A DNA stretch of 31,590 nucleotides from an uncultured Eubacteriales bacterium (GCA_910580045.1 CAJTXF010000025.1:1-31590); one strand, 5' to 3'. Positions 7,577-16,683 are shown, numbered from the stretch's first letter. Program-made: numbers and translations. Notes: generated by a model from the letters alone, not told the origin.

Positions 7577-8452
7577 ATGAAAAAAATCCGCAAAGCTGTT
7601 ATCCCCGCCGCTGGCCTGGGCACCCGGGTGCTCCCGGCAACCAAGGCCATGCCCAAGGAGATGCTCCCCATTGTTGACAAGCCTGCCATCCAGTATATTG
7701 TGGAGGAGGCCGCTGCCTCCGGCATCACGGACATCCTCATTATCACCAACCGGGGCAAGGGCCTGCTGGAGGACCACTTTGACCGGGCCCCTGAGCTGGA
7801 AGAGCGCCTTGCCGCCGACCCGGCCAAGGCCCCAATCCTCCGGCAGGTCCGGGATATCACCCGGCTGGCCAACATCTGGTATGTCCGCCAGAAGGAGACC
7901 CGGGGCCTGGGCCACGCGGTGAACTGCGCCCGCAGCTTTATTGGGGACGAGCCCTTTGCCGTGCTCTACGGGGACGATGTGATTATTGGGGAAGACCCGG
8001 CCTGCGGCCAGCTTATCCGGGCCTATGAAGAGTACGGCCTGGGCGTGGTGGGGGTGAAAGAGGTCAGCCCCCAGGCCATCCGCAAGTATTCCTCCCTCAA
8101 GGTGGAGCCTCTGGCCCAGGGCCGGTTCCGCTGCACGGATATGGTGGAAAAGCCTGCCCCAGGGGAGGAGTTCTCCCTGTACTCCATTCTGGGGCGCTGT
8201 GTGCTGCCCCCGGACATCTTTGACATTTTGGACAGCACCCCTCCCGGCGCGGGCGGGGAGATTCAGCTGACAGACGCCATGAAGGCCCTGGCCCGCCGGG
8301 AGGGCATGGTGGCTGTGGACTTTACCGGCAGGCGCTATGACATGGGCAGCAAGCTGGGGGTCATGCAGGCCGGGGTAGAGGTCGCCCTCCAGCACCCGGA
8401 GATTGGCAGGGACTTCAGGGCCTATTTGAAAGAGCTGGCCAAAACCCTGTGA
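7577..8452 (+). CDS. galU: UTP--glucose-1-phosphate uridylyltransferase
   Basis: 291 residues, full length for bacterial GalU, which makes UDP-glucose from UTP and glucose-1-phosphate for cell-wall glycans and galactose interconversion. The nucleotidyl-transferase signature is at the N-terminus (KAVIPAAGLGTRVLPATKAMPKEMLP), with VDKPAIQYIVEEA, an ETRGLGHAV substrate loop near 105-115, VLYGDDVI metal site, and GGEIQLTDAM near 229-238. The ATG at 7577 is favoured because AAAGG lies 9 bases upstream and MKKIRKAVIPAAG is the usual GalU N-terminus; ATG at 7568 would leave the Shine-Dalgarno too close. It overlaps the next gene by 4 bases (GTGA), so the two are translationally coupled. The MITE ends 85 bases upstream. 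Confidence 0.95.
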   Translation: MKKIRKAVIPAAGLGTRVLPATKAMPKEMLPIVDKPAIQYIVEEAAASGITDILIITNRGKGLLEDHFDRAPELEERLAADPAKAPILRQVRDITRLANIWYVRQKETRGLGHAVNCARSFIGDEPFAVLYGDDVIIGEDPACGQLIRAYEEYGLGVVGVKEVSPQAIRKYSSLKVEPLAQGRFRCTDMVEKPAPGEEFSLYSILGRCVLPPDIFDILDSTPPGAGGEIQLTDAMKALARREGMVAVDFTGRRYDMGSKLGVMQAGVEVALQHPEIGRDFRAYLKELAKTL

Positions 8453-8952
8453 AGCGGCTGGTGATTGTAAACGGGACCATGGGTGCCGGCAAGACCACGG
8501 TCTGCCGGGAGCTGAAAAGGCTGGCCGCGCCCTGCGCCTTTTTGGACGGGGACTGGTGCTGGGACATGGAGCCCTTTGTGGTGACAGAGGAGACCAAGGC
8601 CTTGGTGCAGGACAATATCGTCCACACCCTGGGGGGCTTTTTGGCCTGCCCGGCCTTTGAGACGGTGATTTTCTGCTGGGTGCTTCACCGGCAGGAGATA
8701 ATCGACGGGCTGCTGGCCCGGCTGGATTTGCGGGATGTGCAGGCCTGGGTGTTCACCCTGATGGTGACGCCGGAGGCCTTGCGCTGCCATATAAAAAAGG
8801 ACATTGCCGCTGGCCTGCGCACTCCGGACGTGCTGGAGCGCAGCCTGGAGCGCCTTGCCCTGTATGAGGCCATGGGCACGGAAAAGCTCTTTGTGCAGGG
8901 CCGTACCCCCGCAGAGCTGGCCAGGGAAATTATGGACAGGCTGGGTGGATAA
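8449..8952 (+). CDS. Small P-loop NTPase / nucleoside-kinase-like protein
   Basis: 167 residues. The Walker A motif GTMGAGKTT (near 9-17) directly follows the first beta strand (RLVIVNG), as in AAA_33 and adenylate/shikimate-kinase-like folds. DGDWCWD is a possible Walker-B-like or substrate-binding element, and RTPDVLERSLERL resembles an arginine-rich lid. A small-molecule kinase is likely; the substrate is not readable. Start is GTG at 8449, overlapping the galU stop (GTGA), so it is co-translated with galU. It is followed by a bidirectional terminator shared with convergent nrdR. Confidence 0.7.
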   Translation: MKRLVIVNGTMGAGKTTVCRELKRLAAPCAFLDGDWCWDMEPFVVTEETKALVQDNIVHTLGGFLACPAFETVIFCWVLHRQEIIDGLLARLDLRDVQAWVFTLMVTPEALRCHIKKDIAAGLRTPDVLERSLERLALYEAMGTEKLFVQGRTPAELAREIMDRLGG

Positions 8953-8988
8953 ATCTCAGGGTGTTCCCCCAAAAAGCAGACAAAAAAC

Positions 8989-9021
8989 CAGACGCGACGG
9001 TTTCGCCGCGCCTGATTTTTT
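8989..9021. terminator. Bidirectional terminator between the kinase gene and nrdR
   Basis: An 11-pair stem (8989-8999 with 9004-9014, loop GTTT) carries two A-C mismatches on the plus strand that become wobble pairs on the minus strand. T-tracts flank it on both sides: six T on the plus strand (9016-9021) and six on the minus strand (from 8982-8987). It should serve both convergent genes. Confidence 0.75.
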
Positions 9022-9050
9022 CCGATAGGGCTGTTTTGGGCTGAGCGGGC

Positions 9051-9515
9051 TCAGCCGCCCTGCTTGCTGCTGATGATTTTGCTCAGCTCTTCCATAAAGC
9101 TGTTGATGTCCTTAAACTGCCGGTAAACAGAGGCAAAGCGCACATAGGCCACCTCGTCCACAGTTTTCAGCTTTTCCATGGCATAGGTGCCAATGCGCTG
9201 AGAGGAGACCTCCTTGTCCAGGGAGTTCTGCAGCAGGACCTCAATTTCGCTGACAATATGCTCCAGGGTTTCCAAAGCCACCGGGCGCTTTTCGCAGGCG
9301 CGCAAAAGGCCGTTGAGCAGCTTCTGCCTGTCAAAGGCCTCACGAGAGCGGTCCTTCTTAATGACCACAATGGGGATGCTCTCAATGACCTCATAGGTGG
9401 TAAAGCGCTTGCCGCATTTCAGGCACTCCCGCCGGCGGCGAATGCGCTCGTTTTCATCAGTGGGCCGGGAATCCACGACCTTGCTCTCGGTATATCCGCA
9501 GTAGGGGCATTTCAC
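9051..9515 (-). CDS. nrdR: Transcriptional repressor NrdR
   Basis: 154 residues, the normal NrdR length. The N-terminal zinc ribbon uses C3, C6, C31 and C34 (KCPYCG ... CLKCGKRFTTYE), followed by the ATP-cone domain (about 49-139: PIVVIKKDRSREAFDRQKLLNGLLRA ... VAYVRFASVYRQF). NrdR binds dATP/ATP and represses ribonucleotide reductase genes. The start is taken as GTG at 9515 (translated M in MKCPYCG) with GGGAG upstream; longer upstream reading adds a non-conserved tail. No reductase gene is nearby. A promoter with TTGCTT, 17-base spacer and TATAAT lies at 9550-9578 on the same strand. Transcription ends at the bidirectional terminator 30 bases past the stop. Confidence 0.94.
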   Translation of the reverse strand: MKCPYCGYTESKVVDSRPTDENERIRRRRECLKCGKRFTTYEVIESIPIVVIKKDRSREAFDRQKLLNGLLRACEKRPVALETLEHIVSEIEVLLQNSLDKEVSSQRIGTYAMEKLKTVDEVAYVRFASVYRQFKDINSFMEELSKIISSKQGG

Positions 9516-9549
9516 AGTTACAACATCTCCCTTAATTCTGGTTGCTATG

Positions 9550-9578
9550 ATTATACACGAAACCTTCAGGAAAAGCAA
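9550..9578 (-). promoter_or_regulatory. Sigma-A promoter for nrdR
   Basis: On the minus strand TTGCTT (9573-9578) and TATAAT (9550-9555) are spaced by 17 bases, about 35 bases upstream of the GTG start. No obvious NrdR box pair was found in it. Confidence 0.65.
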
Positions 9579-9689
9579 GGTTTTCCGAAAAATCGTTTGA
9601 ACAAAAGTGAAACTATGGTTTGAAATTAGATTTCAGGCTTGTTTTTTCCAAAAAGAGCCAAAGAAGGAAGCAGGAAGGAAAAAGGAAAC

Positions 9690-11612
9690 ATGGCTATTTT
9701 GACCGTAAAAAATGTCTCCCTCACCTTTGGGGAGCTGCAGATTTTACAGAACATCAGCTTTGAGATGCAAAAGGGCGAACGGGTGGGCCTGGTAGGGGTC
9801 AACGGCAGCGGGAAGACCAGCCTTTTCAAAACCCTCACCGGGGAATACGTCCCGGACAGCGGCTCTGTGGTCTTTGCCAGGGACGCCCGCCCGGGTTATA
9901 TGGAGCAGCATGTGTGCCGGGATTTTCACAAGACCGCCTTTGAGGAGGTCCTGACTGTGTTCGCCCCCCTGCTGCAGATGGAAAAGGAGCTGGAGGCGCT
10001 CAGCATCCGGCTCTCCCAAACCAATGACAGCAAAGAGCAGGAGGAGCTTATCCTCCGCCAAGGCGAGCTGAACGACCGGTTTGTGGACGGGGGCGGCCTT
10101 ACCTGCCGGTCCAGGGCCCGCAGCGCCCTGATGGGCCTGGGCTTTACCCAGGAGCAGACAGAGAACAAGGTGGGGGTTCTCAGCGGCGGGCAGAAGGCCA
10201 AGCTGCAGCTGGCCAAAATGCTGCTGGGCGGGGCCAACCTCCTGCTGCTGGACGAGCCCACCAACCACCTGGACATTGCCGCCGTGGAGTGGCTGGAGGG
10301 CTTCCTCCAAACCTACCCGGGGGCCTATATTGTCATCTCCCATGACCGGTATTTCCTGGACAAGGTGACTGAGCGCACCCTGGAAATGCAGAACCTGACC
10401 GTAGAGTCCTATAAGGGCAGCTACAGCCGGTACTTAGAGCTGCGGGCCGAAAAGCGGCTGGCAGCCCAGCGGGTGTATGAGAACACCAAAAAGGAGATTC
10501 AGCGCATTGAGGGCATTATTGAGCAGCAGCGCCGGTGGAACCAGGAGCGCAACTATGTGACCATTGCCAGCAAGCAGAAGGCCATTGACCGCCTGGAGGC
10601 CACCCTGGAAAAGCCCGCCGAGGACCCGGACTCCATCCGTTTCCAGTTCCGCGCCAGCCGCCGCTCAGGGGATGACGTGCTCACCGCGGAGGATTTGAGC
10701 CTGTCCTTTGGCGGGCCCAAGCTCTTTGAAAACGTGAATTTGGAGATGAAGCGGGGCCAGAAGATTTTCCTCATTGGCCCCAACGGCTGCGGCAAGACCA
10801 GCCTGTTTAAGATTCTTTTAGAGCAGTACCAGCCGGACACAGGCTTTGTGCGCATTGGCGCGGGGGTGGATTTGGGCTACTATGAGCAGTCCCAGCTGAG
10901 CCTTCATGACGAGAAACAGGTCATTGACGAGATTTGGGACATCCACCCCCAGATGACCCAGACAGAGGTGCGCAACGCCCTGGCAGTGTTCCTGTTCCGG
11001 GGGGAGGATGTGTTCAAGCCGGTGGGGGCCCTCAGCGGCGGTGAGCGGGCCCGTATCCTGCTGTTGAAGCTCATGCTCTCCAAGGCCAACTTCCTCCTTT
11101 TGGACGAGCCCACCAACCATCTGGACATTGGCTCCTGCGAGGCCCTGGAGGAGGCCCTCTCCGGCTATGACGGCACCCTGTTTGTGGTGTCCCACGACCG
11201 GTACCTTATCAACAAGCTGGCGGACAAGGTATACGAGCTCAGCCCCCAGGGGGCCAAGCTGTACCACGGCAACTATGACTATTATGTGGCCCAGCGGGAG
11301 GCTGCCCAGATTCAGCAGGAGCAGAAAGCGCCCCCCAAAGTGAACCTGTACAAGCTGCGCAAGGAGCAGGAGGCAGCTGCCCGGAAGCAGCGCGCAGCCC
11401 TCAGCCGCCTGGAGCAGGAGATTGAGGACACGGACGCCCGCCGGGCCCAGCTGGAGGAGCAGATGCTTCAGCCGGACACAGCGGCGGATTATCAGAAAAT
11501 AGAGGCGCTCTCCGCAGAGCTCCTCGCCCTCAGCGCCCAGGGCGAGGAGCTGCTGGCCCAGTGGACTGAGCTCTCCCAGCAGATTGAGGCGGACCAGGCC
11601 AAGGCCCAATGA
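9690..11612 (+). CDS. ABC-F family ATPase (ribosome-associated or antibiotic-resistance type)
   Basis: 640 residues, two ABC domains in one chain and no membrane segments, as in ABC-F proteins that bind the ribosomal E site and aid translation or displace antibiotics. Walker A motifs are GVNGSGKT (36-43) and GPNGCGKT (near 363), signatures LSGGQKAK (near 163) and LSGGERAR (near 448), Walker B LLLLDEPTNHLD (near 184 and 469). The inter-domain linker (about 240-320, with RIEGIIEQQRRWNQERN) is basic and coiled, and the C-terminus (about 540-635) is a long coiled coil. The ATG at 9690 follows AAAGGA; ATG at 9639 lacks one. It is monocistronic, ended by a hairpin terminator. Which ABC-F subgroup it belongs to is not clear. 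Confidence 0.92.
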   Translation: MAILTVKNVSLTFGELQILQNISFEMQKGERVGLVGVNGSGKTSLFKTLTGEYVPDSGSVVFARDARPGYMEQHVCRDFHKTAFEEVLTVFAPLLQMEKELEALSIRLSQTNDSKEQEELILRQGELNDRFVDGGGLTCRSRARSALMGLGFTQEQTENKVGVLSGGQKAKLQLAKMLLGGANLLLLDEPTNHLDIAAVEWLEGFLQTYPGAYIVISHDRYFLDKVTERTLEMQNLTVESYKGSYSRYLELRAEKRLAAQRVYENTKKEIQRIEGIIEQQRRWNQERNYVTIASKQKAIDRLEATLEKPAEDPDSIRFQFRASRRSGDDVLTAEDLSLSFGGPKLFENVNLEMKRGQKIFLIGPNGCGKTSLFKILLEQYQPDTGFVRIGAGVDLGYYEQSQLSLHDEKQVIDEIWDIHPQMTQTEVRNALAVFLFRGEDVFKPVGALSGGERARILLLKLMLSKANFLLLDEPTNHLDIGSCEALEEALSGYDGTLFVVSHDRYLINKLADKVYELSPQGAKLYHGNYDYYVAQREAAQIQQEQKAPPKVNLYKLRKEQEAAARKQRAALSRLEQEIEDTDARRAQLEEQMLQPDTAADYQKIEALSAELLALSAQGEELLAQWTELSQQIEADQAKAQ

Positions 11613-11637
11613 GCATATCCTATATAGAAACCGCAAA

Positions 11638-11678
11638 GAGCAGCCAGCCCGGTTGGGCTGACTGCTCTCCTTGTTTTT
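11638..11678. terminator. Terminator between the ABC-F gene and convergent glgP
   Basis: A 13-pair stem (GAGCAGCCAGCCC / GGGCTGACTGCTC, one mismatch, loop GGTT, 11638-11667) is followed by TCCTTGTTTTTT on the plus strand; the minus strand has only a short T run, so it mainly serves the ABC-F gene, with possible weaker use by glgP. Confidence 0.75.
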
Positions 11679-11683
11679 TGCGT

Positions 11684-13987
11684 TTATTTCAAATGCCAGA
11701 CATCCTGGTTATACTGGGCGATGGCCCGGTCGGAGGAGAAGAATCCAGCCTTGGCAATGTTCACCAGCATACGCTTGGCCCAGGCCTGCCGGTCCTCATA
11801 CTGGCCCAGCAGCCGCTCTTTGGCCGCGATATACTCCTTCACGTCCAAAAGGGCCATGAACCAGTCCTTGCGGGTCATATCCCGGTAGAGCCTGCCCAGG
11901 TTCTCCGGGTCGCCCATGCGCATGAGCGCGGGGCTGATGATAAAGTCCAGCAGCCCGGTGATTTCCTCATCCTTGGGGTAATAGGCGCTGGGCGTGTACC
12001 GCTCCGGCCCCTCCTCATACAGATGGATGACCTCATCGCTGGATTTGCCGAAAATACAGATGTTCTCATCCCCCACCAGCTCATGAATCTCCACATTGGC
12101 CCCGTCCTCTGTGCCCAGGGTGACAGCCCCGTTAAGCATGAACTTCATGTTGCCCGTGCCGCTGGCCTCTTTAGAGGCCAAGGAAATCTGCTCAGAGATG
12201 TCGCAGGCCGGAATGAGCTTCTCCGCCCAGGTGACGTTATAGTTCTCCACCATGCGCACCTCCAGCCAGGGGCTGACCTCCGCGTCATTGGCAATCAGCT
12301 CTGAAAGGCAGAGAATCAGGTGGATGATGTCCTTGGCGATAATATAGGCCGGGGCAGCCTTTGCCCCAAACAGCAGGGTGATTTTCCGGGCAGGCTTGTG
12401 CCCAGCCTTAATCTGCTGATACTTCCAGATAATATACAGGGCGTTCATCTGCTGGCGCTTGTACTCGTGGAGGCGCTTGATTTGGATGTCAAACACAGCG
12501 TCCTCCGCCAGGCCCCTGCCGGTCTTCTCCTCCATATAGGTGCTGAGCTGGGCCTTCTTCTCCGCCTTGATGGCCAGCAGCTTATCCAGGGTCTCTTTAT
12601 CGTCCTGGAACTGGAGGAGCTTTTCCAGCTCCATGGCATCCTTCTTCCAGCCGTCCCCAATCTTCCCGGTGATAAAATCACTGAGCTCTGGGTTGCAGTG
12701 CATGAGCCACCGGCGGAAAGTGACCCCATTGGTCTTGTTGTTGAACTTCTCTGGGTAGATGTCCGCAAAGTGTTTCAGCTCAGCCTGCTTCAAAATGTCT
12801 GTGTGCAGGGCTGCCACCCCGTTTACGGAGAAACCATAGTGGATATCCATATTGGCCATGTGCACCAAGTCGTGGCTGTCAATGAGCCAGAGCTTCTCAT
12901 TGGGGTTCTCCCCGCCCTCCTCCAAATCCTGGGGGGCAGGGAACTTCTGCCGGACGCGTTTATCCAGCTCCTGAATAATGGGCACCAGCTCAGGCACTGC
13001 CTGCTGGAGATAGTGCAGGGGCCACTTCTCCAGGGCCTCGGCCAAAATGGTGTGGTTGGTATAGGCGCAGGTCTTCTCCACAATGGAGATGGCCTCGTCC
13101 ATGTGGATGCCGTCTTTCAGCATCAGCCGGATAAGCTCTGGGATAATCATGGAGGGGTGGGTGTCGTTGATTTGAACCACCGCGTGCTTGTGCAAATCCC
13201 GCAGGGCATAGCCCTTGCCGGAGAGCTCCTTGAGAATCAGCTGGGCCGCGTTGCTCACCATAAAGTACTGCTGGTACACCCGCAGCAGGCGGCCCGCGTC
13301 GTCGCTGTCATCCGGGTACAGGAACAGGGTCAGGTTGTGGGCAATGTCCTTCTTGTCAAAGTCAATGCCGTTCTTGACCAGGCTCTCGTCCACGCTCTCC
13401 AAGTCAAAGAGATGCAGCCGGTTGCTGCCCCCCTCATAGCCGGAGACCACCAAATCATACATCACAGACTTTACCGCGCCCCCAGGGAAGGGCACTGTAA
13501 AGCTCACGTCCGTCTTCGTCAGGAACCCCCCCTCCGGGCTCAGCCAGCGGTCCGGCTTCTCATACTGCTTGTGCTCCCAAAAGCTCTGGCGGAACAGGCC
13601 GAAGTGGTACAGCAGCCCCACCCCGTCCGCGGGCAGGCCCAGGGTGGCGGCAGAGTCCAGATAGCAGGCGGCAAGCCGTCCCAGGCCCCCGTTGCCCAAA
13701 GCGGGCTCCGGCTCCTGCTCCTCAATTTCGGACAGCTCCTTCCCCGCCGCTTCCAGCAGGGACCGGACCTCCTCAAACAGGCCCAGGTTGATTAGGTTAT
13801 TGGAGAGCAGCTTGCCCACCAAAAACTCGGCGGACACATAATACAGCTTCCTGTCCCCTGTAATCCGGGGGGCAACGGCCAGCCTCTCCTGGGTGAGTTT
13901 CAGCAGGGCCTGGTAGACCGCCTCGTTCCCAGCCTCACTTAGACTTTTTCCGCCCAGATTTCTTTCCAGCTCTTCTTTTATTGTCAT
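11684..13987 (-). CDS. glgP: Glycogen/alpha-glucan phosphorylase
   Basis: 767 residues, typical of clostridial glycogen phosphorylase. It releases glucose-1-phosphate from alpha-1,4-glucan with inorganic phosphate. The PLP-binding region is near 600-630 (SGTGNMKFMLNG), with the lysine at K615. The N-terminus has YYVSAEFLVGKLL (49-61) and GNGGLGRLAACYLDS (near 97-111), both family signatures; INDTHP and MVENYNVTWAEKLIPACD are also conserved. Start is ATG at 13987. It lies 53 bases inside the 3' end of malQ, so it is coupled to malQ. Together the pair breaks down maltodextrin/glycogen: MalQ rearranges chains and GlgP cuts them; the glucose-1-phosphate can feed GalU or phosphoglucomutase. Confidence 0.95.
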   Translation of the reverse strand: MTIKEELERNLGGKSLSEAGNEAVYQALLKLTQERLAVAPRITGDRKLYYVSAEFLVGKLLSNNLINLGLFEEVRSLLEAAGKELSEIEEQEPEPALGNGGLGRLAACYLDSAATLGLPADGVGLLYHFGLFRQSFWEHKQYEKPDRWLSPEGGFLTKTDVSFTVPFPGGAVKSVMYDLVVSGYEGGSNRLHLFDLESVDESLVKNGIDFDKKDIAHNLTLFLYPDDSDDAGRLLRVYQQYFMVSNAAQLILKELSGKGYALRDLHKHAVVQINDTHPSMIIPELIRLMLKDGIHMDEAISIVEKTCAYTNHTILAEALEKWPLHYLQQAVPELVPIIQELDKRVRQKFPAPQDLEEGGENPNEKLWLIDSHDLVHMANMDIHYGFSVNGVAALHTDILKQAELKHFADIYPEKFNNKTNGVTFRRWLMHCNPELSDFITGKIGDGWKKDAMELEKLLQFQDDKETLDKLLAIKAEKKAQLSTYMEEKTGRGLAEDAVFDIQIKRLHEYKRQQMNALYIIWKYQQIKAGHKPARKITLLFGAKAAPAYIIAKDIIHLILCLSELIANDAEVSPWLEVRMVENYNVTWAEKLIPACDISEQISLASKEASGTGNMKFMLNGAVTLGTEDGANVEIHELVGDENICIFGKSSDEVIHLYEEGPERYTPSAYYPKDEEITGLLDFIISPALMRMGDPENLGRLYRDMTRKDWFMALLDVKEYIAAKERLLGQYEDRQAWAKRMLVNIAKAGFFSSDRAIAQYNQDVWHLK

Positions 13988-15515
13988 GGGTATCCTCCAT
14001 TTCCGCCCGGCCGGAAATCACAGTCAGCCTGGCGATTTTCTTTGCCAAATCTTTGGTACACGCGCCCTTCTCCATGCGCCAGCTCCAATTCTCAGGCCCC
14101 ACGGTAGAGGGGGTGTTCACCCGGGCCTCCGGGCCCAGGCAGAGATAGTCCTGCATGGGGATAACGCACAAATCACACACGCTGGTCATAGCCCCCCGGA
14201 TAAAGCTCCACACCCCCTGCTCCCCGGCAGCGGCAAAGCCCAGATAGTCCTGGGCCTTCTCCAAATCCGCGGGGGCGGCAGTATCCAGCCAGTTGAGGGT
14301 GGTGTCATTGTCATGGGTGCCGGTGTAAACCACCGCGTTTTTGGGCAGGTTGTGGGGCAGATAACTGCTCTCCTCCCCAGCGGAGAAGGCGAACTGCAGC
14401 ACCTTCATGCCCGGATAGCCGCTTTGGGCCAGCAGCTTATGCACCCCGGGGGTGAGCATGCCCAAATCCTCCGCAATAATGGCTGCCCCGGGCAGGGCCT
14501 GGTTCACGGCCTTGATAAATTTCATGCCCGGACCCTTGCACCATTTGCCGTTCTTGGCGGTCTCGTCCCCATAGGGAATGGACCAGTAGCTCTCAAACCC
14601 CCGGAAGTGGTCAATGCGCAGGATGTCGAACATCTCCAGGTTGGCCCGCAGCCGGGAAATCCACCAGCCAAAGCCAGCCTCCCCCATCACGTCCCAGCGG
14701 TAGAGGGGGTTGCCCCACAGCTGGCCGTCCTCAGAGAAAGCGTCCGGCGGGCACCCGGCCACAGCAGTGGGCAGGTTGTTTTCGTCCAGCTGGAACAGCT
14801 CAGGATGGGCCCACACGTCCGCGCTGTCCCCGGACACATAGATGGGCGCATCCCCGATAATCTTCACGCCCCTTTTGCCGGCGTATTTCTTTAGCTTCTC
14901 CCACTGCTTGAAGAAGATGTACTGGGTGAACACATGGAAGCCCAGCTCCTTCTCCAGGGCCTTCCGGGCAGCTTTCATGGCCCCAGGCTCCCGCAGGCGC
15001 AGGGGCTCCTCCCACTGGTACCAGGGCGTGCCGCCATGTTCCTCTTTCAGGGCCATGAACAGGGCGTAATCCTCCACCCAGGCGGCGTTCTCCTTGCGGA
15101 ACCGGCCGAGGGCCTTGGGCTTCTTGAAGTTCTCATAAGCCTTGCGCAGGAGAGGGCCCCGCCCGGCCCGGACCGCGTCATAGTCCACCCGGGCAGGGGC
15201 GCCCTTCTGGGCCTCCCCGTTCCAGTTGATTTTTTTCAGGCGCTTGCCTCCCAGCAGGCCGTCCTCGCACAGCAAATCCAAGTCAATATACAGGGCGTCC
15301 CCCGCAAAGGCAGAGTAGCTCTGATAAGGGCTGTTGCCAAAGGAGGTGGGCCCCATGGGCAGCACCTGCCAGCAGCTCTGGCGGGCCGCGGCCAAAAAGT
15401 CCACCCACTCCCGGGCGGCCTGGCCCAGGGTGCCGATGCCGTAGGGGGAGGGCAGGCTGCTCACCGGCAGAAGGATACCAGCTTGGCGGGTCATCCAAGT
15501 GGCTTTGGTTGGCAT
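13935..15515 (-). CDS. malQ: 4-alpha-glucanotransferase (amylomaltase)
   Basis: 526 residues. It transfers alpha-1,4-glucan chains between acceptors. It is a GH77 family member with nucleophile D302 (ILRIDHFRGF), acid/base E349 (IIAEDLG) and D402 (GTHDNDT). The N-terminal QAGILLPVSSLPSPYGIGTLG is typical. The ATG at 15515 is used; AAAGGATT lies about 12 bases upstream. The last 18 or so codons overlap glgP and give the unusually basic tail KRRAGKKSGRKKSK, which goes past the usual C-terminus (ARLTVISGR); this tail is probably a by-product of the overlap. It is the first gene of the malQ-glgP pair. A possible promoter is at 15613-15641. Confidence 0.93.
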   Translation of the reverse strand: MPTKATWMTRQAGILLPVSSLPSPYGIGTLGQAAREWVDFLAAARQSCWQVLPMGPTSFGNSPYQSYSAFAGDALYIDLDLLCEDGLLGGKRLKKINWNGEAQKGAPARVDYDAVRAGRGPLLRKAYENFKKPKALGRFRKENAAWVEDYALFMALKEEHGGTPWYQWEEPLRLREPGAMKAARKALEKELGFHVFTQYIFFKQWEKLKKYAGKRGVKIIGDAPIYVSGDSADVWAHPELFQLDENNLPTAVAGCPPDAFSEDGQLWGNPLYRWDVMGEAGFGWWISRLRANLEMFDILRIDHFRGFESYWSIPYGDETAKNGKWCKGPGMKFIKAVNQALPGAAIIAEDLGMLTPGVHKLLAQSGYPGMKVLQFAFSAGEESSYLPHNLPKNAVVYTGTHDNDTTLNWLDTAAPADLEKAQDYLGFAAAGEQGVWSFIRGAMTSVCDLCVIPMQDYLCLGPEARVNTPSTVGPENWSWRMEKGACTKDLAKKIARLTVISGRAEMEDTHDNKRRAGKKSGRKKSK

Positions 15516-15612
15516 GATGTATCACAATCCTTTCACAATCAAGCACCGCACAGTCAACCGCTGGCCGTGCCGTGCCTTTCGTTCCCTCTTTATCAAGTGC
15601 GCTTGTTTCTAT

Positions 15613-15641
15613 AGTATACCATGTTTGACCAGATTTTTCCA
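15613..15641 (-). promoter_or_regulatory. Possible promoter for malQ-glgP
   Basis: TATACT (minus strand, 15613-15618) with a weak -35 TGGAAA 17 bases away. The leader would be about 90 bases. Confidence 0.35.
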
Positions 15642-15674
15642 TATCTTTTGGCGGAAAATCAAAAATATTTATAA

Positions 15675-15702
15675 GAATCAGGCAGAATCCTCTGCCTGAT
15701 TC
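15675..15702 (-). terminator. Terminator after the tandem GNAT gene
   Basis: A perfect 12-bp stem (GAATCAGGCAGA / TCTGCCTGATTC, 4-base loop) lies 16 bases past the GNAT stop codon. On the minus strand it is followed by an A/T-rich run (TTATAAATATTTTT), an imperfect U-tract. Confidence 0.7.
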
Positions 15703-15717
15703 AGAAAAACTGCCAAG

Positions 15718-16656
15718 TCAATGGAGCTGGCACTCTATGGTCTTCATCATCTCCCGGAAGCCGCACCGCTCATAGAAACGGATGCCGTCCCTGTTCTGGG
15801 GGAACACCTGGGTCCTGATAAAACCAGCCCCCCTGGCAAGGCCATACTCCTTGCTGGCCTCCATCAGCTTTGTGCCCACCCCCTGGCCCCGCATATCTGC
15901 CCGGACGTCCAAATCCTGGACATACACCAAAGTCTCCGGCTTCAGGCAGGCCACCTTTTTCTGCTCCAAAATCATCACATGGGAGAAGCCCGCCACCCTG
16001 CCGTCCTGCTCGGCAATCAAAATATCCTGGGTGCTGCTGGCGAAAATATTCTGGAAGAATCCATCGTCCCGGTACCCCACCACAAAATGCTCGGGCTGGT
16101 ACCTGACCCCGTCCTCTTCCAGCTCCCGGTACAGGGCCCGCAGCTCCTCTGCATCCTCCATCACCCCTTTCCGGATTCTCACAGCCTTTCCTCCTGACGG
16201 CTCACATCTCCGCTCCATCCTCAGCACATACTCTGCTGTGCCCTCCTCTGGCCTGCGCTCCCCAGTGAGCCGGAACCCGTGGCGCTGATAAAACCGGATG
16301 GCTCTGGGGTTCTTCTCCAAAACAAACAGCTCCCGGGCCCCCAGCTTCTCCGCCGCGAACTCTATCAGCGCCCCGCCAATGCCGCTGCCCTGAAAAAAGC
16401 TGTCCACATAGAGCTCCCGAATCTCCTGGCCCTCCACATGGAGCATCCCCTTCACAAAGCCCTGCTCATACACCCAGACGCAGTCCAGCAGCTCCGGCTT
16501 TTCCAGATACGCCTGGGCCAGGGGGAACACCTGCATCTCTCCAAAGCTCACCCCATCGTTTTGGAAGATGGGGCGGTAATTCGCCCGCTTGGTGAATATC
16601 AAAATCTCCGCTATCCGGGAGGCGTCCCTGGGCTCTGCCCGCCTGATGTTTTCCAC
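15718..16656 (-). CDS. Tandem GNAT N-acetyltransferase (two domains)
   Basis: 312 residues carrying two GNAT domains in tandem. Domain one (about 5-145) has the acetyl-CoA motif FFQGSGIGGALI; domain two (about 160-312) has MRGQGVGTKLM. Both have the late AIRFYQRHGFR / GIRFYERCGFR element. They acetylate small molecules or peptides; substrates unknown. GTG at 16656 is chosen because AAGGAGG sits 7 bases upstream; an ATG at 16677 lies before that Shine-Dalgarno and would not use it. The gene is 62 bases beyond ilvE, separated by a stable hairpin without a U-tract, so it is probably co-transcribed at reduced or processed levels. Confidence 0.85.
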   Translation of the reverse strand: MENIRRAEPRDASRIAEILIFTKRANYRPIFQNDGVSFGEMQVFPLAQAYLEKPELLDCVWVYEQGFVKGMLHVEGQEIRELYVDSFFQGSGIGGALIEFAAEKLGARELFVLEKNPRAIRFYQRHGFRLTGERRPEEGTAEYVLRMERRCEPSGGKAVRIRKGVMEDAEELRALYRELEEDGVRYQPEHFVVGYRDDGFFQNIFASSTQDILIAEQDGRVAGFSHVMILEQKKVACLKPETLVYVQDLDVRADMRGQGVGTKLMEASKEYGLARGAGFIRTQVFPQNRDGIRFYERCGFREMMKTIECQLH

Positions 16657-16683
16657 TCCAATTCCTCCTTCCAGCATACAGAC

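Noticed and set aside
12320..13795. Long plus-strand open frame opposite glgP
   Set aside because: It mirrors the phosphorylase in antisense, has no ribosome binding site or domain and is a GC-bias artefact.
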